A stretch of 64,000 bases of DNA from Gambelia wislizenii (taxonomy: Eukaryota; Chordata; Lepidosauria; Squamata; Crotaphytidae): positions 83,873,501 through 83,937,500 of the forward strand of contig JAUMIR010000001.1 of assembly GCA_030847615.1 (NCBI GenBank), read 5' to 3'. Numbering within the stretch: position 1 is the first letter of the stretch; every line of letters starts with the position of its first letter. The notes under the pieces are model-generated. The model made no database searches, had not been told where the DNA came from, and saw only the letters and a list, made by a program, of their open reading frames with translations. Positions 53,446-64,000 of the stretch are shown here, piece after piece. The translations under genes and the position numbers were made by a program.

Positions 53446-56400
53446 CTACCAACTCCTCACATCTAGTAGTAGAATGTCTCCTGAGATCTCAATTATGTTG
53501 ATCTTGTTCAGTTGTTTAAAGCGGTGTTTGTACTCTAAGGTGTGTACACCATTGATAGCAACGTTGTACTGATGGGCTTGACAGAGGATTATCAACTGAA
53601 AAGTTAAGAGGGAGAATGACATCCTTAATGAAACAGAACAGAATTACAGAATCAGAAGAAACCACAAGGGCCACCTAGACCAACCCCCGTGCCCTGTAGG
53701 AATACCCAATCAAAGAACTCCCGACAGATCCAGACTCTGTTTAAAAACCTCCAAAGAAGGACACTCCATTACATTCCATAGATTCAAATGGTGGGATACT
53801 CTAAGAGGAAAAATATCATATATCCACAAATTTTGACAAATCTTAAAAGACTTCAGGAATCTTTTGAAAAAGGGGGTTAAAGAATCTGTTTTGGTCCAGG
53901 ACTAAATTCCAATTTTGGGAAGGGTCTCAGGTGGCATTCCAATAGTGGGGGGCGGGGTCTAATGTGAAGTAAGCTCAGGCACACGCAGCTTGTACTGATT
54001 TGCCTACTAAGGACACAGAACACAGCTTAATTCTATGGATGCCTATTCAGGAATAAGCCCTGGTAGAACAGTTTTCCAGGTCACCACACCAAGCTCAGTT
54101 CTGTGCGGCAGCTTTCATGTTACATTCTCTGTAAACTACTTACTTTTGGTCTAGAGCAGAAGGATCTGTATGGTTGGAATTAACATAATTTTATACAAAA
54201 CTTTGCATTTCCCTCCCACCAACTGATCCCATATTTTTATAACTTTAAGCAAATGTCTGCATTAAGACATCTAAATCACAGGCCTTGTTTAGTTAGTTAC
54301 CTCAAAATACATTCCTGGGCTGAAAGGAAAATGAGGGATATGCTTTTCTTCTTCTCCCCAAGAGTTGGACAGGTAGGAATTTCTCACAAAAGCTTTCTCT
54401 TTGATTCGGGGATTCAGATGCAGAGCAATATCATTGGAGTCGCTGGGTTTAAGGTTAACTGCAAAACTAAGTTAAACAGTAACATTTAACTAAGGTTCCA
54501 ATTGAAAATTGCCATGAGGAAAAAATAGCCATATCCCTTTCTCTTTGCTGTAAGCTCTACAAAGACAGGGGAAAGTGCTGTAACTCCCTTCCCCTACTAT
54601 CCTCACCTTCTACATGTGAAGGACAACTTTCTAAAGATTTTAACATTTTAAAAGCCTGATCTGTCAAGGTTGTGTGACCTCAGGCAACCCTGAAATGTTT
54701 TGCTGTAGATTCTGTAAGTCTCTGAGTTTACAAAGATTGATAGCCATGGTAAGAAGTTTATTTTAAGTCCTTAGATATCATTTTTCAAACAGTGAGCAGC
54801 TGACCAAGTGTGTAAGCAGGTCTGAAAATCTTTATTAATTGTCCTGCTTTCTGACTTTAATTGGCTATAATAACAGCCTAGGAATCTTCAGAGATGGGCT
54901 TTCCCTAATCCACAATTATTCTTCTCCCATCATCAGATTCTGTAAGAGTTTCTTCTTCCAAAAGCAGTTTTGCAGATAGACACTTCCTTTTTTTCCCTCT
55001 CCTCCATCCTTTTTAACAAACATTACCACAATCTTTCTGTAGAGTTTTTTGTTGTCAATTCGCTATTATTGGTCCTTCCTACTGTGGTTTTTTTTTTTAA
55101 AGCTTGCCCATACAATAGGCATAAGTACTTTTCTCACATTGCTTCCAGTAAGTCTGTAGGACTAAAATCATCCACCACTTCTATTCATAAAATGGAGGTT
55201 TCCCTTCCCATCCTCCTGCAACTCTCTGGAGCAGATTTAGAGGAGGGTGGGAAGCTTGAGGTGGAAGTTGGCCATCCAACAGTATCAGTAACCCTGGCTA
55301 GAAACTAGTCTCCCCTCCCCGCATGGCCACTACATTATGCCCAAGTATAAGCAAAACTGTCTGTAAAAACTTGCTCTTCAGCAGACAGCACTTTGTTGAA
55401 CATTTGACAACTGATGAGATGCGAAAAAGCATGACCACATACATAATCTTTCTGTTGCAATCTGTACAATTTACCTCCGAAGAAACATGCTTAGGATGCG
55501 CATCTCCCATTAACAAGACAGCAACACATTAAGCGTTCTTAACAAAAGTTGTGAACACTGCTCCAACTTACTAACCTGTTTGCTTTCTCTTTAACTTCAC
55601 CTTTAATGACAATTGTTCGCCCAGGCTCAAGAGAAGAATTAAGTCGTGCAATGTAAGGAATGATCTAAAACACAATAATGTGCAGCATTAAGTATATTCA
55701 AATGATGAATGGTTTTGCAGGAACTTGGATATTGTTAACAATTACTGACCTTCTCCATTAATCCATTTTTATAAGCATTAGCTTTTTATTATTTCATCAA
55801 TGCATCCCCCCACCCCAGTTCAAGGTTTCCCTTTCATTGCCTTAAGATCTAAGACTGCGTTTGAATAGGTACTTTTGCAAGTGATAATTCAAACCTTTTG
55901 GAATTGCATTTTGCTTGGGCAGAACCAAGGAGGAGGATGCGACTTGCCACTTTTTAAAATAAACTAGGAAGTGGTTAGATGACTCCAGAGACACCAGGGA
56001 CATTTTCCCCACTCCTGTTCTACAACAAACAATTATAAGGCCAGGTGAAGTCAAAGGCTTTCACAGCTGGCATCCATAGATTTTCCTTGGGATTTTCCCC
56101 TGGTTGGCCTGACTTTAGTAGCAGACTGCAGACTGGGCCAGCCAGAAAAATCAACAGTAGCAGAACATGTTATAACCTGGACACAAAATGTTATTTAAAA
56201 ACACAGAAATTCTGGACCAGGCCAACAACTATCATGTCAGAATGCACAGAGAAGCTATTGAAATCCACAAACACCTGGACAACATCAACAGGAAAGAAGA
56301 AACCTTAAAAGTAAACAAAATCTGGCTCCCAGTTTTGAAATACAATAGAATCAAAACTCAACACTTACAAAGGAATTCCACCCAGGGACAGGGGGAGTTC

Positions 56401-59400
56401 TAGCAGATAATGGCCCTTCAACCAACCATTAGCCAGACACTAACGAGCCTTGCATGTCTATACCCAGAAACTAACCATTCAATTACACAAATTTACTCCC
56501 CAACAGGGGTTCACAGCATATAAACTCCACATACACTCCTACCCAACCATTCTCTGAAGATGCCAGCACAGATGCAGGCAAAATGTCAGAAACTATTCCA
56601 TAACATGGCCTCACAGTGTGGAAAAAACCCCAAGGAAAATCTATAAGGCCAGGCTTTACAAATACATGCATTATCTAGCAAGCAACCTTTTACACAGGTT
56701 CAGTTCATACTGGGACCAAGTCTGCAATTGTACACCCACTGAACTCAATGGGACTGCCTTCTGCTTATAGATATAAATTTGTGCTGTAATGTTACAAATC
56801 AGGAGGCATCCAGAGTTTCTGGTATGTTTCAAATTAAAAGCAGTACCAGAAAATTTAAGTCCCAGCATATGCTTGGACAATCCCTTCTTGAATTGCAAAA
56901 TCCTGGAAACTCAGCTGTTTCCTTATTTCTTTCATTCAGATTTCTTCAAAGCACATGAAATGATGTAAGGGAGGTCACAAACTGGAAACTTACTATCCAA
57001 CCTAGTGCTTGCTGTGTGATGCAGCAATAGGAAATTTCTCGTCTACTGGACAATGAGTCTAATGACTGATAAACCACCCATCCACAGTGCCCTTTGAAGC
57101 TGACTTACAACGCCACTTTCTATCTCTTCTTCATAAAATAAAAAGAAGGTGAGGAGGGAGCTTTATATTGAATTGCACATAGGAAAGTTCAACAGTGCCC
57201 ATTCCCTGTGTTTGAATGGTATGTTCAGTGGCAACCCTATGGGAGTGTGGAGAGGCCAAACCACACCAGGTGACACCATCAGAGGGAGGGGTGACACCGG
57301 CCTTAGTAACACCACAGGTTATGTTTCACATGCATTTTCTATTTTAAAAAAAATACTTACACATTGGGAACTATCGGGTACTTCTTCCTATTGATAAGGA
57401 ATAAAAGAGAAGGTTAACTACAAATATAAAAAGAAAAACAGTAGAGAACCTAGCTGTAGAATAAAAATACATACATTTTCTGTGTTTTTCTTTGTTGTCC
57501 CTAGCAAGGAAGGCTGAGAACCTTGCAAAGACTGCAAAGAAAAGACAGGTTGAGAGATCAGCACTTGGTGATCATAGACTCTTGTAAACAACTGTTTTTT
57601 CTGATTGTCAAATTGAGAGATGTTCTGGCCACTGAAGCAATTAGTGTCAGCATACAATAGTGGTGAGGATCCTTGGGTTGACCTGATGTTTTGGATTACA
57701 ACTCCCATGACCCCTTACCACTTGCAATGCTGGTTGGGACACATTGAGTTTTTAAGTCCAAAACAGCAGGAAGGCCAAATGAGCCTAAAATGAATCCTTT
57801 GAATTTGTTTTCCCCAGTCACCAACAAGATACTGCATTCTTTACTGACTAGTGAAGGCATTATCCAATGCTGTTAAGGAGTTAAGGTAACAGCATCTCTC
57901 ATGTTTTAAGGTGGGAGTGAAGCACAATGTCAAATCCATTCTGTTCAAAATTTTGAACTGATCCTTAGGGGTCCACCTAAGCATAGCAAAGAGGGACAAA
58001 ATGCCTACATTATATATTTAGATAAATCTCAACATAAATTGCTGCCTCACATATTACCTTACCTTATTTGAAACAAATCCAATCATACTGATTTGTACGT
58101 TTCCATATATCCCAAGAGTGTTTATTTTTTCAAGATTAACTCTGTGTTTGTAAAGCAACAAGTGCTTTCCATTTACAGACACCTAAAGAAAAGGAGCAAC
58201 AAACACACAGGCATTTTACAGAGTACTAGTGAAATTTTACTAGCAAAGCTTTGTATTTCTTCTGCTTTAAAACATGCCTTCATTTTTTTCTCACATCAAA
58301 TGGCTTTAATAAATATCAACAGCTTCTTGTGATCTATATTTCTGAAAGCCATGAATAACGTTACTATACCACCCTCAATACACCTATATTCAGAAGCTAA
58401 GCAGGATCAAGCAAGCCTGGTTAGTATTTCAATGGAAGATCTCCAAGGATTTCCATGTCGAGCTAGGACAGAATCCTGGCTGAAACCCTGGAGAGACACT
58501 GACAGTAGCAGACTGGATGGACTACTAGTCTGACTCAGTAAAAGCAGCTACCTATGTTCCAATGCTACTAAAAAGGTACCAGTTCACAAAATTATTCAAC
58601 TTAATGATTCTAAAATGCTTGGTCTGGGATGTAAGCTTCTATCTGTCAGCAGTTAGTGCAAAGGACAATGTAGGATCAAAGGCTGAGGGTCATGCAGTCA
58701 GATCAATGTTTTTCCATGGACTACTGACTGATGTCATGTTTGAGCTCCTTCTTTTCTCACAGAAGAGTATCTATCTTATTCAAGATGTATAAGGGTTTGC
58801 TATTATATTTAATCAACAATGTGAGCCATCCCAGTCAGTGTAGGGAGCATATGTGATTTATTCCTTCAAGACAGAGTAAAACCATTTCCATACCATTTTT
58901 GTAAGGTTTCACAAGTCTTCACCACCACCACTGAATATTTTCATCATGTCAAAAGACCACATCAGTTCCAAGCAAATTAATTAATAGGGGATATAAAGCA
59001 CAGTGATCCACAAACATTCACTCGAAAAGATGAAATCCAAGCAAAATTTTAATTTTTTTCAGTCGCATTTCTTTAGATGGGAATGTTAAGCCAATTTCTC
59101 TTAAAACCAATGGGACTGGCCCTAAACTTCCTACCCACTGAACTTGGTGGTATGACAAGTAATCAGCTCCTAGCCACTCACCTGAATTTTTTCTTGCAGA
59201 ACCATAAACACAATCTCAAATGGTTTTTCTTTTTCAAAAGGCATCTCATATGTGATCTCTTCATACCCCCACTTTTCATTCTGCAGAGTATTGCACACAA
59301 TGCAACCAGATTTTTTGAACCGGGGGTTGAAATGAAAGGCAACATCAGCACGAGGTTTTGTGCTATTTCCACACTGGAAGTCTATTTGGAACCTAGAAAT

Positions 59401-62400
59401 AAATGGGACACATTGGTCCAATGCAGCCCACTCAGAAGAAATAAACAGGAAACGACAGAAGAAGGAATGTCTACTCCCTATTCTATGTCTCCTGTATCAA
59501 TTCAAAACCCTTTAGCTAATTCAGAGAAGCTCTTGCAAGCTAGCTCAGTAGCAGCACTCAAACTCTTGCCTGTCTTTCACTCTAAATAATATAATCTCAT
59601 TGGCAAAAGGCTCAGTACTTCTGTTATTTCTTTGCAAGCATGCTAGTAACATCACCTACAACAATATGCTCTTTATAAACATCTAATTTCAACTCTTACC
59701 TCTCTGAGTCTTTTGGAACTAACCCACGTACTACAACAAGTTCTCCAGGCAAAAGACCACCAATCAGAGTCTCAATATATGGAATAATCTGCCATATAGA
59801 GAAGAAATTGAGTTATCAGGTTTGAAAGAAAAATGGATTTACTATGTAATTCATCTATATTCATAGCCTTTGATGTATTTTATTAAATAACAGCAATGGG
59901 ATTATGATACATTCTAAGGGGAAAAAATGGGGGTACTATCTTTCACATTATTACCATGATCTACACATTTAGCTAATTCAGAGAAGCTGTTGCAAGAAAT
60001 GCATGGGAAACAGGAGGGATGTAAACAGACTAAAGTAGGGCTGGGGAACAGAATGGGGCAGGAAACTAGATTCCCCCATGCACAGCCATCTCTGGGTCAT
60101 ATGATGCTCCTGTTGCTTTGTTTTCCACCCAAGAGTTCAGCCAAAAATCAGGTCACTCCCCTGCCACTTTCCCTGTGCTGGAAGATGGCCAGGGGGATGA
60201 AGTAATCTCAGGGGCCACCTGCAAGTACTAGCTGAGAATATTTCACTGACAGCATCCACTGAGAGCACAAGCTTGTGGGAGTTGGAGTCCAAAACACCTG
60301 GAGGGCCACAGGTTGGATGCCATATGTCTAAAGCATTTACAGGGTGGTGTGGGAAAGATGTTAGCACATCACTATTGCTTGAGTATTTGCAGAGCTTCTT
60401 CATACTCCTTACAGTCAGTTGCCTGTTGTTTGACTTCAGCAAGAAAAATCTGTACAGGAATAGCAATAATTTTACTGTACTGTTTGTTAGATTCTGATCA
60501 CATTTTCCCACAATTCAGGTGGCCAGTGTGATGCTTCCTTCCTTTTTATCCTCCTCACAATCCTGTAACATAGATTAGGCCAAGAGATTACAAGTGGCCC
60601 AAGGTCACAAAGTGAGCTTCCTAGCTGAACTGACATTTGAACCCAGCTTTCTCCAGTCCTGGTTTGAACATTTAAATCCTACAGCATAGCTTGTGATGCC
60701 ACAATCCCCTATAGCTATGATGTTGTAGCTACGCTTTAAACTCCCCATCCAACTCCTGAATCCCAATTTAAAAACTAGTCAGCTGTCCAGACCAACAGAG
60801 GTATGTTCTGTCGAAGGCTTTCACAGCAGGCATCCATAGATTTTCCTTGGTTTTTTTCCGGGCTGTGTGGCTGTGTTCTGGAATAGTTTCTTTATGACGT
60901 TTTGCTTCCATCTGTGGCTGGCATCTTCTCTGAAGATGTCAGCCACAGATGCAGGTGAAATGTCAGAAAGAAACTATTCCAGAACACAACCTCACAGCCC
61001 AGAAAAAAACTAAGGAAAATATATAGAGGTCTGTTCTGCTGGTGAGCAGGGCACTTCATTATGACATGACAGTCCCCTCCCACTAGCAAGCAAGACTGCA
61101 ATTAAGAGGTCTGATAGGTCCCCACAGGGGCCCAATTCTGCTGATCAATGGCAGGAGGGGGTTGGTCCTATCCTGTTGCAGCACCCCCTTTCCAGCAGAA
61201 AGATCTTCATCACTCCAGATAACTGGCTGGCTTTTAAGATGGGTTTCAGATTCATGTGTGGTTGTGGCACAATCACAAATGAGAATACAAAACAGTTACA
61301 ATGTCCTAATTCTAATTTACAACATCATAACTGACAGGAGGCCAGCCTGAGATTCCTAAGGGCCTGCTAATGTATCTGTCACATTTTTTATTTTTTGTTG
61401 TGGTCCTCTAGTGGAGGATCTATCAATTAGGTGATCCATCTAACCCAATTTAGACAAATTAGCCATCATAGATAAAAATGCAGCTTTGTAGAGCTGCTTA
61501 CAGAGAAATCCATTCTTCATCATGCTATTGCAAACTAGCAAAAATAAGGGGTTGTAGATAATATGGCATGAAATGGTAGATGAAGGCAAAAAGAACTGGC
61601 ATAGACGTGGCTCATCATGGACAGCATCCTGCACGTTTGATGTTCAAAGAGTTAACACAAGACTACCCATTTGTATGAACTGCACTTACAAGGCACTGGT
61701 ACAGGAATTAACCAAGCTGCATTACCTCCATACAACATGGGTCTGGAGTTCAGAACAGACTAAGGGATGTACAAATCTGGCCAGGACTTGTAACCCCCAC
61801 CTGTGGTCTTTTCCAGACTCCTCTAGCTCCTTCTCTCAGGCAGTACTCCTAAATATTAGGAGGCAGAGCCAGTGTGGTTGTTTGAATGTTGCACTACAAC
61901 CCTGGAGATCAGGGTAATCCCAGCTCAGCCATGGAAACCCACTGGGTGACCTTGGGCAAGTCACACACTCTCAACCTGAGAGGAAGGCTATGGCAAACCC
62001 CTTCTGAACAAATCTTGCCAGGAAAACCCCATCATAGGTCAACATAAGTCAGAAACAACTTGAAGGCACACAACAATAACAAGCCTAAGTGAATGCTGAC
62101 CATATTGCTATTGTCAATAGCTGTCCCATGGCACTTAATTTGTATTTAGTGACCCCATTAAACAGTTTCATTTTATTTTGTCTGTTCAAGGATGAGAATG
62201 AACTAGCATCTGGAAACACAATGTGGGGATAAAACCTTCCCGTTACCAACCTGCTTGTACAGATTTCATAGCTATTAGGATGGCAGATGGGTCATGTCTA
62301 CACACTTCCATTTCTTTTGTTTGTTTCTTCACTATATAATCCTTGGGAACACACCTTCAATGGGCTTGGTATATTCAGCCCTGGGCCCCATTAGTCAGCC

Positions 62401-62694
62401 ATGGTGATCTTCACCGTCAGCCATGGAACCATCACTTAGGAGCCTAGTTCTACCACTTGTTCTGCAGGGATACTAGAACCCATCAGCTACAGGACTATAA
62501 TGCTTTCTCTGCTATAGACCTCCTGCTGTATTATTTACCACCAATAAAGCTTATTTTATGGAAATGATGTGTGCCAGTTTTCAATACCAATGTTTTAGAG
62601 AGGCCTGAAATTGCAACCAGTTGCAGCTCAGAACATCAACAATAATAGTTACCGGGTTCCGGACTGTCCTCTGAAAGTTGTCTGAGGACATCAT
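53446..62694 (-). CDS. LGALS8: LGALS8 (galectin-8), tandem-repeat beta-galactoside lectin
   Basis: Galectin-8 is a cytosolic lectin, also secreted without a signal peptide, that binds beta-galactosides and marks damaged endosomes for autophagy. Coding exons in transcript order: 62694-62653, 59788-59700, 59392-59182, 58182-58063, 57387-57361, 55664-55576, 54466-54301, 53595-53446. Sizes after the first are 89, 211, 120, 27, 89, 166 and 150 nt; the 89-nt exon opening both lectin domains is typical of galectin genes. All junctions are GT-AG and phases join, giving 297 residues against 317 for the shorter human form. The N-terminal domain shows HFNPRF and KWGYEE, the C-terminal domain HLNPR and SWGEEE. 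The protein starts MMSSDNFQ and ends VRSW. No signal peptide or membrane segment is seen. The position next to HEATR1, in convergent orientation, matches the human 1q43 order. Confidence 0.96.
53637..53830 (+). repeat. CR1-like fragment
   Basis: 'aatcagaagaaaccacaagg' and 'gggccacctagaccaacccc' followed by 'ggacactccattacattcca' are CR1/L3-like. It sits just upstream of the LGALS8 terminal exon in transcript order, within that intron. Confidence 0.5.
54467..55575. other. LGALS8 intron, nothing recognised
   Basis: No conserved exon or repeat seen. The 112-codon + strand frame at 54970-55308 lacks similarity and is antisense to the gene. Confidence 0.5.
56046..56641 (+). mobile_element. Penelope-like element, truncated, in an LGALS8 intron
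   Basis: An inverted pLTR start (56046-56090) is followed by the C-terminal coding end (frames reading [24 protein letters not shown] and [13 protein letters not shown]) and a 3' pLTR. The target duplication tataaggccagg lies at 56034-56045 and 56642-56653. It is antisense to LGALS8. It shows the uninterrupted sequence across the site where the LINE entered the 32-40 kb PLE. Its hammerhead core has GAAA changed to AAAA. Confidence 0.85.
57361..57387 (-). CDS. LGALS8: LGALS8 27-nt linker micro-exon
   Basis: A 27-nt exon between an acceptor ending caatag and a donor gtaagt encodes EEVPDSSQC, in phase 0 on both sides. It aligns with the start of the human linker (RENVPKSG), and joins the two lectin domains by only nine residues. 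Alternative linker exons, as used by the long human isoform, were not recognised in the 1.7 kb that follows. The call rests on splice signals, phase and weak similarity. Confidence 0.75.
58063..59788 (-). other. LGALS8: LGALS8 N-terminal carbohydrate recognition domain (three exons)
   Basis: Exons 59788-59700, 59392-59182 and 58182-58063 encode residues of about 15-154. Sugar-contact residues of the galectin fold are present: H, N and R in HFNPR, then W and E in KWGYEE. The residues that give human galectin-8 its preference for sialylated or sulfated galactose (Arg45, Gln47, Arg59 by human numbering) are all retained, in ERFQID and KPRADV, at about residues 44, 46 and 58 here. The third exon encodes VNGKH and LGIYG, the usual last strands of the fold. 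Confidence 0.93.
58355..58560 (+). repeat. 5S rRNA-derived SINE
   Basis: The head reads 'taccaccctcaatacacc', 'cagaagctaagcagga', then 'gcctggttagtatttcaatg' and 'gaagat', which follow the 5S rRNA internal promoter region (AAGCTAAGCAGG, CCTGGTTAGTA, GATGGGAGAC) with mutations. The 3' part contains 'ggatggactactagtctgac', a common amniote SINE 3' motif. 5S-derived SINEs are known in squamates. It lies about 170 bp upstream, in transcript order, of the LGALS8 exon at 58182. Confidence 0.75.
60560..60670 (-). repeat. MIR-like fragment
   Basis: 'agtggcccaaggtcacaaag' and 'tgacatttgaacccagcttt' match the conserved core of MIR-type SINEs. Confidence 0.5.
60811..61024. mobile_element. Short PLE of inverted terminal repeats
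   Basis: Two facing pLTRs ('ggctgtgtggctgtgttctg' and 'agaacacaacctcacagccc') lie within a 14-bp duplication with one mismatch (60797-60810 and 61025-61038). It lies in the first LGALS8 coding intron. Confidence 0.8.
60926..60968 (+). ncRNA. Hammerhead ribozyme-like motif in PLE terminal repeat
   Basis: Stem I TTCT/AGAA (60926-60929 with 60965-60968), CTGAAGA (60930-60936), one extra T, a weak three-pair stem II with two wobbles, and GAAA (60957-60960). Stem III is ATGT rather than palindromic ACGT, so dimer pairing is weakened. Confidence 0.45.
61860..62088 (+). repeat. tRNA-derived SINE, copy 2
   Basis: 'gccagtgtggttgtttgaat' (tRNA-like head), 'gaaacccactgggtgacctt' and 'cataagtcagaaacaacttg' appear in the opposite orientation to the copy at 12340-12590. 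Confidence 0.7.
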
Positions 62695-62744
62695 TTTCCT
62701 TCAGCCTCTGCACGATAAAGGGTGTGTGTGCCTTCGTGGCAAAA
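62653..62744 (-). CDS. LGALS8: LGALS8 first coding exon with start codon
   Basis: On the - strand an acceptor (gtttgcag) opens an exon of 50 nt 5' UTR plus 42 nt coding. Two consecutive ATG codons (62694-62692 and 62691-62689) begin the leader [14 protein letters not shown]; the double Met is shared with human galectin-8, so the first was chosen. The donor is at 62652-62651. Because the exon has an acceptor, at least one further noncoding 5' exon and the promoter must lie at higher coordinates; I could not find them. Confidence 0.88.
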
Positions 62745-64000
62745 CTGCAAACAACACCTGAGCTAAGATGTAACTGAACACAAAGAAAAATAATAAAAAA
62801 TAAATTTAAAAATTAAAACAACATGTATGTCAGCTAAATATGTATGGAGAAGACATCCCATAATTAGGGTACTGTGACAGAGAAGCTCCATTCCTCTCTA
62901 TGGTGGGGGGGGTCATTTTAATATCCCAGTACACAGACCAGCAATACACAGATAGGTAGTCCTTCAGGTGTTCTGAATGTCCTACATCAGGTGCTTCTGG
63001 AATAAGTTCCAACCTCAGGTTACACATCCAACTACAAACAAAGCCGTTACCATCCCCTTAACTTTTTACCATCTGAAACACTGTGCTAGACTTACAAGCC
63101 CTGAAACTATGCATTCAGAGACTGACAAGATTCTGAAGAGCTACCTAGTCTGCCAAGAAAAAAAACTATGGCCGAGGATCCTGAGGAAAACTATTGCCAA
63201 GATCCTACATTGTCAACAGAACTACAACAGAACTCCATCACCAGTTATGATGATGCCACCCACAAAAAAACTACCTTGCCAGCCTGACATTGCCCCAAAG
63301 AATCTCCAAGGCACCAGTGATCATGGGAAATGACATCCACAGCACTCTCCCAGTCATGGAGTATGTCAAGAACAGGCAGCTGGAAAGACCCCTTGGGGTC
63401 CCGTCACAACTGCTTTCTCAAGGCACCCCATGAATCGGATAGTGCTGCAGATGTCATTTCTCACAAGTCCTCATCTCCAGCACCTTGAAAATACTCGTAC
63501 TTCAGTCAGTCTGCAAAGGTAGGTTTTGGGGCACGTTCATGACTGTAAACAGGAATCCTCAGCAGTTACAAGACCATAAAGCCAGTTTGCGGTCTCCTAA
63601 CTGCTGAACAGGGTGCCAATCATTATTTTTAAAGCACCATGAGCAGAACTGAGCCTGTGGTATACCTGTGTGGCAGCAATGACTAAGGGTGATATGGACA
63701 AGCTCCCTCACACACATTTTATAAATCAGCAACAGCCCTATACATTTATTTTTAGTTATTTAGACCCTGCTCTTCAGCCACAAGGCCACAATTTTTTAAC
63801 CACTGTTTTTAAAGGGTTTTACCAGTTTGCTGCTAAATCCCACTGTTGCCATTTGGAGGGAGCCTGATGCTACACAGATTGCCTTCAGAGCCACATACAG
63901 CCCAGAGTCTGCTATGTGAGCAAAAGCTCTGTGAGGAACTTTGAAGGGAAAAGAGGCAAAATGGCAGATAAAACAGAAGAGATGTTTGCTTGCTTGGAAA
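62745..64000. other. Upstream part of LGALS8 (5' UTR intron or flank)
   Basis: No upstream exon, CpG-rich promoter or coding segment was recognised. The 118-codon + strand frame at 62977-63333 has no similarity I know. LGALS8 must continue past the right edge, or have an unrecognised short exon here, because its first coding exon begins with a splice acceptor. Confidence 0.5.
63740..63880 (-). repeat. SINE/composite-element tail fragment
   Basis: 'ctgctcttcagccacaaggc' is the reverse of the tail shared by the 21199 SINE and the VNTR-bearing composite elements. Confidence 0.5.

Larger units (their letters stand above)
53446..55664 (-). other. LGALS8: LGALS8 C-terminal carbohydrate recognition domain (three exons)
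   Basis: Exons 55664-55576 (89 nt), 54466-54301 (166 nt) and 53595-53446 (150 nt with stop) encode the second lectin domain. Visible motifs are [50 protein letters not shown] and the terminal VRSW. For the 166-nt exon, the acceptor cttag at 54467-54468 was chosen over a second AG 8 nt further in, because only the first keeps the frame. In mammals this domain binds the autophagy receptor NDP52. Confidence 0.93.

Noticed and set aside
54459..54460. Alternative acceptor for the LGALS8 166-nt exon (AG 8 nt inside the chosen start)
   Set aside because: It would leave the frame mismatched with the preceding 89-nt exon; the upstream AG gives the conserved 166-nt length and an open frame.
58355..58475. 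Functional 5S rRNA gene
   Set aside because: Many mutations, no T-run terminator in the right place and fusion to a SINE 3' part make it a derived repeat.
62977..63333. 118-codon + strand ORF as a gene
   Set aside because: No recognisable domain and low-complexity composition; it may be upstream intron of LGALS8. No splice or conservation evidence.

Overview
The window is vertebrate nuclear DNA, most probably from a squamate reptile (lizard or snake). It is AT-rich with long introns. It carries a tRNA-derived SINE with a 'gtggcgcagtggttaaatgcc' head, a 5S-rRNA-derived SINE, L2/CR1-type LINE tails, Penelope-like elements (PLEs) and a DIRS retrotransposon, a mix typical of squamates. Species cannot be fixed from sequence alone.

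Two protein-coding genes lie tail to tail. HEATR1 (UTP10/BAP28, an SSU-processome and ribosome-biogenesis factor) runs on the + strand from before the left edge to a stop at 51975-51977. I could place 33 coding exons, all with GT-AG introns and compatible phases, giving 1642 codons; about the first quarter of the protein lies upstream of the window. LGALS8 (galectin-8) runs on the - strand, from a start codon at 62692-62694 to a stop at 53446-53448. It has eight coding exons and encodes a 297-residue tandem-repeat galectin. Only 1468 bp separate the two stop codons.

The rest is intron filled with repeats. The largest HEATR1 intron (30897-41412) holds a five-level nest: a VNTR-bearing retroelement was hit by a PLE, the PLE by a LINE, the LINE by a DIRS element, and the DIRS element by a small foldback element. 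Direct repeats of 11, 11 and 15 bp mark three of these insertions. The DIRS element instead shares a 6-bp core with its target and has no duplication, as expected of tyrosine-recombinase integration. Uninterrupted copies elsewhere in the window (13.43 kb and 56.33 kb) confirm two of the junctions.

The most striking pattern is that short motifs matching the hammerhead ribozyme core occur in four different repeat families here: PLE terminal repeats, the foldback element inside DIRS, a foldback element at 9.1-9.5 kb, and the 3.4/47.9 kb family. All share one extra nucleotide after the CTGANGA box and a self-complementary stem III, which suggests dimer-type ribozymes.

No bacterial-type features, CRISPR arrays, or intact tRNA or rRNA genes were seen.
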